From NCBI GenBank assembly GCA_002336765.1, contig DDES01000045.1, positions 1 to 5,872 on the forward strand: a stretch of 5,872 nt of DNA, given 5' to 3'. Shown one piece after another: positions 5,846-5,872 of this stretch. The notes beneath the pieces were generated by a model. That model had not been told where the DNA came from. It was given only the letters and a program-made list of their open reading frames with translations, and made no database searches. Every line of letters begins with the position of its first letter. Positions within the stretch are counted from its first letter, which is position 1. A program made the translations under genes and the position numbers. The DNA is from Novosphingobium sp. UBA1948 (GTDB taxonomy: Bacteria; Pseudomonadota; Alphaproteobacteria; Sphingomonadales; Sphingomonadaceae).

Positions 5846-5872
5846 GCGGCTGCGCGTTTGCGCAACAGCCGC
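5846..5872. repeat. strong hairpin at the window's right edge
   Basis: GCGGCTG (5846-5852) and CAGCCGC (5866-5872) are perfectly complementary. Inside them a further CGC/GCG pairing closes a GTTT loop, with a 3-base bulge. The window stops at the last base of the stem, so neither a longer stem nor a following T-run can be checked. It may be the terminator of a plus-strand or minus-strand gene outside the window, or an extragenic palindrome. Between 5744 and here I see no gene. Confidence 0.5.

Overview
The window looks like ordinary chromosomal DNA from a GC-rich alphaproteobacterium. A sphingomonad (Novosphingobium-like) is my best guess. This rests on the high GC content, the long antisense shadow frames it produces, and the general look of the glycosyltransferase and RarA proteins. 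It is inference, not an identification. I see no transposase, phage gene, CRISPR array, toxin-antitoxin pair or recognisable defence system.

Layout, left to right. Positions 2-76 hold a tRNA-Thr(UGU) on the minus strand. Upstream of it, also on the minus strand, are an uncharacterised RNase H-fold-like (DUF429-like) protein (104-1009) and the AAA+ ATPase RarA/MgsA (1006-2331). These two genes share an ATGA stop/start overlap and are almost certainly co-translated. A 148-base gap (2332-2479) carries nested inverted repeats that resemble a REP-type extragenic element. Next comes a minus-strand family-4-type glycosyltransferase (2480-3655). A 238-base divergent control region with an AT-rich core separates it from a second, unrelated-looking glycosyltransferase on the plus strand (3894-5027). 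The convergent gap 5028-5170 carries a hairpin whose T-tract serves the minus-strand gene to its right. That gene (5171-5695) encodes a small secreted glycine-zipper protein with a Gly/Tyr/Arg/Asp-rich repetitive tail. The last 177 bases hold its leader and likely promoter, and end in a strong hairpin cut by the window edge.

How the genes work together. RarA and the RNase H-like protein form a probable two-gene unit linked to replication-fork maintenance; the role of the second protein is unknown. The divergent glycosyltransferases probably make a cell-envelope or exported glycan or glycolipid, and may share control through the AT-rich region between them. The glycine-zipper protein is a separate monocistronic envelope gene. 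The most interesting points are the rarA-coupled RNase H-like gene, the nested repeat between the glycosyltransferase and rarA, and the possible leaderless start of rarA. Nothing here amounts to a clear new system.
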